Assembly (NCBI GenBank): GCA_017553035.1
Contig: JAFZNE010000076.1
Location: 1 to 47,949 of the forward strand
Length of the DNA: 47,949 nucleotides
Source: Lachnospiraceae bacterium
GTDB taxonomy: Bacteria > Bacillota > Clostridia > Lachnospirales > Lachnospiraceae
Direction: 5' to 3'
Part shown: positions 44,769 to 47,949 of the stretch, one piece after another
Layout: every line of letters starts with the position of its first letter
How positions within the stretch are numbered: position 1 is the first letter of the stretch
Notes under the pieces: generated by a model
Seen by the model: only the letters and a program-made list of their open reading frames with translations
What the model was told of the DNA's origin: nothing
Database searches by the model: none
Made by a program: the position numbers and the translations under genes

Positions 44769-44804
44769 AAAAGCCTTGCGAAAGCAGGGCTTTTTGTGTA
44801 CAAT
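44769..44804 (+). promoter_or_regulatory. Terminator with embedded promoter before the ABC exporter
   Basis: AAAAGCCTTGC-GAAA-GCAGGGCTTTT (44769-44794) ends the dehydrogenase gene. TTGCGA (44776-44781) in its tip and TACAAT (44799-44804) at 17-nt spacing form a promoter. Nearly the same sequence as at 42483-42518. Confidence 0.75.
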
Positions 44805-44857
44805 CAAACTAATTGAGATTAAAATGATCGATATGATGTGAGATTAAGGAGGATCTT

Positions 44858-46693
44858 ATGCCACCCGCAGGAGGACGAATGGGAGGCCCATTTTCAAGGG
44901 GCTTCATGACTGAAGAAGAAAAGGCTGCACAGCCGAAGATAACCAAAGATCTGCTTAAACGCGTATTTTCATATCTTAAACCATACTGGAAACAGCTGGT
45001 ACTGGTACTTGTATGTATCGCAGTATCATCGACGCTGTCGCTGTATCCATCGGTGTTGACCGGTAAGATCCTTGACGAAGGTATCATCGGCCGCAACATG
45101 AAACTGCTGATCATTTTCATCGCGGCATCCTTCGGACTTACGCTGCTTTCGAACCTGATCGGTGTTGCGGAAGGCTATATCAATACCTGGATCGCGCAGC
45201 ATATCACCTATGACATGCGCAATCAGATGTTCGCGCACCTGCAGCGGATGTCCCAGAGATTCTTTACCACGAACAATCAGGGCGATATCATCACGCGTAT
45301 GACCAGCGATATTTCGGGTGTGGAATCTGTTATCACCAATACATTCAGGAATATCCTGTCCAATTCGATAACGCTCGTTGTCGCGCTGATCATGATGTTC
45401 CAGAAGAACTGGATCCTTGCGATCCTCGGTATCTGTGTTATCCCGCTCTTCGTGATCCCGACCCGGAAAGCCGGAAAAACCCGTTGGAAATTGACCGGAG
45501 AAGCGCAGGAATGCAATGATGAGATCAACGGCATTTTGAACGAGACCATGTCGGTCAGCGGACAGCTGCTCGTGAAACTGTTCTGCAAGGAAAAACATGA
45601 GTACGACCGCTATGTTTCCGCGAACGGCCGGATGATCAAACTGAACATCAAGGAACGCATGGCCGGTCGCTGGTTCTTCGTAGTACTGAGCACGGTCACA
45701 AATATCGGACCCATGATCCTGTATCTTGTGGGCGGTATTCTCATCATGAAATATGACAGCGATCTTACCCCCGGCGACCTGACCGTTCTTGTAGCGCTGC
45801 TCGGCCGTACCTATATGCCGGTCAACAACCTTCTGAACATACAGGTCGACTGGATGAGGTCAATGGCGCTGTTTACACGTATTTTCGAATATTTCGACAT
45901 GCCGGTCGAAATACAGGACGCTCCCGATGCCGTTACTCCGGAGAGCACAAACGGTGAAGTCGATTTCTCACATGTTGATTTCTCCTATGATCCGGAACGG
46001 CAGATCCTGAAAGATATTTCATTCCACTTAGACAGCGGCCACAGCGTCGCGATCGTCGGTCCTTCGGGATCCGGAAAGAGTACGATAATCAACCTGATCC
46101 CGCGTCTGTATGATGTCCAATCCGGTGAAGTCAAATTCGGCGGAACGGATGTCCGGAAGCTGAGCCTGGAGTTCCTGCGGCGCAATGTCGGAATAGTTTC
46201 CCAGGAAACCTATCTGTTCAACGGGACGATCCGCGAAAACCTGCTGTATGCAAAATCTGATGCGACCGAAGAAGAGATGATCGAAGCATGCAAAAAGGCC
46301 AATATCTACGACTTTATCCAATCGCAGGAGACCGGTCTTGATACGATGGTAGGAAACAGAGGCCTGAAGCTGTCCGGAGGAGAGAAACAGCGTATTTCGA
46401 TCGCGCGAGTATTACTTAAAGATCCGGCACTTCTGATCTTTGACGAAGCTACTTCCGCACTTGATTCCATTTCGGAAAGCAAGATCCAGGAAGCGATAGA
46501 CCCGATCATCGCCGAGCGTACGAGCATTTTGATCGCGCACCGCTTGTCAACCATACTCGCGGCAGACGAGATCCTGGTCGTAAAGGACGGCGAGATCGTC
46601 GAGCGTGGCCAGCACAAAGATCTGGTCAAACTCGGAGGAGTATATACCGAGTTGTACAATACACAGTTTAAGCGGGCGGGTATCGATGACTAA
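44858..46693 (+). CDS. ABC half-transporter (fused permease and ATPase), exporter type
   Basis: A 611-aa exporter. A Gly/Pro-rich N-terminal tail (PPAGGRMGGPFSRGF) precedes the membrane domain (six helices, about 38-340). The ATPase has Walker A GPSGSGKST, signature LSGGEKQR, Walker B LLIFDEATSALD and the switch His in IAHRLS. ABCB/multidrug type, substrate unknown. AAGGAGGATCTT precedes the start. The family differs from the 32907-34628 protein in its tail; they are not close copies. Confidence 0.9.
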   Translation: MPPAGGRMGGPFSRGFMTEEEKAAQPKITKDLLKRVFSYLKPYWKQLVLVLVCIAVSSTLSLYPSVLTGKILDEGIIGRNMKLLIIFIAASFGLTLLSNLIGVAEGYINTWIAQHITYDMRNQMFAHLQRMSQRFFTTNNQGDIITRMTSDISGVESVITNTFRNILSNSITLVVALIMMFQKNWILAILGICVIPLFVIPTRKAGKTRWKLTGEAQECNDEINGILNETMSVSGQLLVKLFCKEKHEYDRYVSANGRMIKLNIKERMAGRWFFVVLSTVTNIGPMILYLVGGILIMKYDSDLTPGDLTVLVALLGRTYMPVNNLLNIQVDWMRSMALFTRIFEYFDMPVEIQDAPDAVTPESTNGEVDFSHVDFSYDPERQILKDISFHLDSGHSVAIVGPSGSGKSTIINLIPRLYDVQSGEVKFGGTDVRKLSLEFLRRNVGIVSQETYLFNGTIRENLLYAKSDATEEEMIEACKKANIYDFIQSQETGLDTMVGNRGLKLSGGEKQRISIARVLLKDPALLIFDEATSALDSISESKIQEAIDPIIAERTSILIAHRLSTILAADEILVVKDGEIVERGQHKDLVKLGGVYTELYNTQFKRAGIDD

Positions 46694-46811
46694 GGAAACG
46701 CTGATAAAACATCATTTCCCTAAGGTGTTTTAAAATGATCAATGCCGGCTCCATTCGTAAAAAATGTCTGGAAAATGTTTAAAATAGCGGATTTTTATAA
46801 GGAGATAAAAG

Positions 46812-47949
46812 ATGTTTAACACTCATGATATTTCCCGAAATGCCTGCCAGCTCTTCGGCGAACAGTCGAGGTGCGGATATGACTGGTGGTGGCATTCATT
46901 TACCGGACGTCATGAAACAACCGGAGAAGAGAAACCGTTTTTTATCGAATTTTTCTTGTGCAATCCGGAATCTGGTGCGGAAAATCCTGTATTTGGGCAG
47001 CTTCCCGAAAATAAGGAAAAGGGGATCAAGCCGTCATATCTCATGGTCAAAGCCGGAGCATGGGGGAAAGATGCAGCCCAGTTACACCGCTTCTTCGGAT
47101 GGAAAGAGATCAAAGTGGATTATGGTGTTCCGTTCCGGGTAAAAGGCGATGATTGTTATCTTACCGAAGATAAGACAAAGGGTTCCGTATCGATTTCCGA
47201 GGAAGACGCCAAGGCTCATCCCGAGTGGATGTGCCAGTCCGGAAGCATGTCATGGAAGCTGAAGATCGATAAAAAGGTGGCATTCAACGTAGGATACGGA
47301 GCTTCCGAACCGATGCGTGACCTTCAGGCTTTTGAGATGTTCTGGCATGCCGAGGGCATGAAGACGGAATATGAAGGCGAAGTGATCTGGAACGGTGAAA
47401 AATATATCGTAACTCCCGAGACGTCATATGGGTATGCGGATAAGAACTGGGGCAAGGATTTTACATCTCCCTGGGTATGGATCAGCTCGTGCAATCTTAC
47501 CAGTGAATTGACAGGAAAAAAGCTGGAAAACAGCGTATTTGACATAGGCGGCGGAAGACCGAAAGTGGGATTGATCGCTCTTGAGCGAAAACTTCTCTCT
47601 GCTTTCTGGTATGAAGGAACACCTTATGAATTCAATTTTTCAAAAGTCTGGACACATACCAAAACGAAATTCGACTGCCACGAAACAGACTCTCAGATCA
47701 TCTGGCATGTTGAGCAGGAAAACCGCCATGACCGTATGGTCACCGATCTTACCTGTGAGAAAGCGGACATGCTCCTGGTAAATTATGAGTCCCCGAACGG
47801 CGAGAAAAAACATAACCGTTTATGGAACGGCGGAAACGGACGAGGAACGGTCGAACTGTATCATGAGGGAGAACTCGTCGACAGGATACGTGTTGAAAAT
47901 GCCGGCTGTGAATACGGAGAATATGACGAAACAGAGGAAGAGAAAAAAG
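46812..47949 (+). CDS. Tocopherol-cyclase-like protein, 3' end outside the window
   Basis: An open frame of 379 codons runs to the window end without a stop, from the ATG at 46812 (AAGGAGATAAAAG before it). YGYADKNWGKDFTSPWVWISSCNL (about 210-235) and FDIGGGRPKVGLIALERK (about 245-262) fit the family of plant tocopherol cyclase and its bacterial relatives; DYGVPFRVKGDD and WWHSFTGRHE precede. Real tocopherol making is not expected in a strict anaerobe, so the substrate is unknown. The end of the gene is not seen. Confidence 0.65.
   Translation, partial: MFNTHDISRNACQLFGEQSRCGYDWWWHSFTGRHETTGEEKPFFIEFFLCNPESGAENPVFGQLPENKEKGIKPSYLMVKAGAWGKDAAQLHRFFGWKEIKVDYGVPFRVKGDDCYLTEDKTKGSVSISEEDAKAHPEWMCQSGSMSWKLKIDKKVAFNVGYGASEPMRDLQAFEMFWHAEGMKTEYEGEVIWNGEKYIVTPETSYGYADKNWGKDFTSPWVWISSCNLTSELTGKKLENSVFDIGGGRPKVGLIALERKLLSAFWYEGTPYEFNFSKVWTHTKTKFDCHETDSQIIWHVEQENRHDRMVTDLTCEKADMLLVNYESPNGEKKHNRLWNGGNGRGTVELYHEGELVDRIRVENAGCEYGEYDETEEEKK

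Noticed and set aside
46700-46740. Possible hairpin after the second ABC exporter
   Set aside because: Pairing is broken by bulges and no T-run follows; not enough for a terminator.

Overview
The window looks like the chromosomal replication-origin region of a Lachnospiraceae-type Clostridium relative. The evidence is the conserved block rpmH-rnpA-yidD-yidC-jag opposite dnaA-dnaN-yaaA-recF-gyrB-gyrA, the mnmG-rsmG-parA-parB cluster with two parS sites, and lineage-type genes (DUF3881, DUF4446 and DUF6273 proteins, desulfoferrodoxin). The genus cannot be fixed from sequence reading alone; the Butyrivibrio/Roseburia neighbourhood is a guess.

Layout. 1-42 is the 3' part of a tRNA-Arg with its terminator. 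115-5871 is an accessory block: a membrane-anchored XRE regulator, a CstA-family transporter, a ParB-like/HAD fusion protein with a stand-alone HAD paralogue, a shikimate-kinase-like P-loop protein with a small four-cysteine protein, and an unknown 233-aa protein. 5882-7873 is a CASTOR/POLLUX-like channel. 8110-16339 is, on the minus strand, the chromosome-partition and tRNA/rRNA-modification cluster: mnmG, a TIM-barrel isomerase, a thioesterase, rsmG, parS x2, a tautomerase, parA, parB, DUF4446 and DUF3881. 16422-19229 holds an HD hydrolase, a TfoX-like protein and mnmE; mnmE is inverted relative to the usual cluster. 19338-22614 is jag-yidC-yidD-rnpA-rpmH (minus). 22615-24572 contains the origin: a DnaA-box cluster, a repeat element with 13-bp inverted ends, dnaA, and an unwinding-type sequence before dnaN. 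23049-32849 is dnaA to gyrA plus a DUF402 gene (plus strand), with a secreted protein gene between gyrB and gyrA.

32907-47949 is a second accessory arm: an ABC exporter half-transporter, a methyltransferase, an acetyltransferase, an ATPase/permease pair with a near-perfect promoter, a CmpB-like membrane protein, a TIM-barrel/FMN-dehydrogenase pair, a secreted DUF6273 protein, a YbaK deacylase, desulfoferrodoxin, a 2-hydroxyacid dehydrogenase, a second ABC exporter, and a truncated tocopherol-cyclase-like gene at the edge.

Most housekeeping genes run away from the origin in both directions, co-oriented with replication. The exceptions are the accessory genes, mnmE and the minus-strand genes of 32.9-39.2 kb. 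The main non-coding signals are four promoters whose -35 box lies in the tip of a small terminator-like hairpin, a duplicated palindromic promoter shared by the XRE gene and the small Cys-protein operon, and a repeat family present in two copies near the origin.
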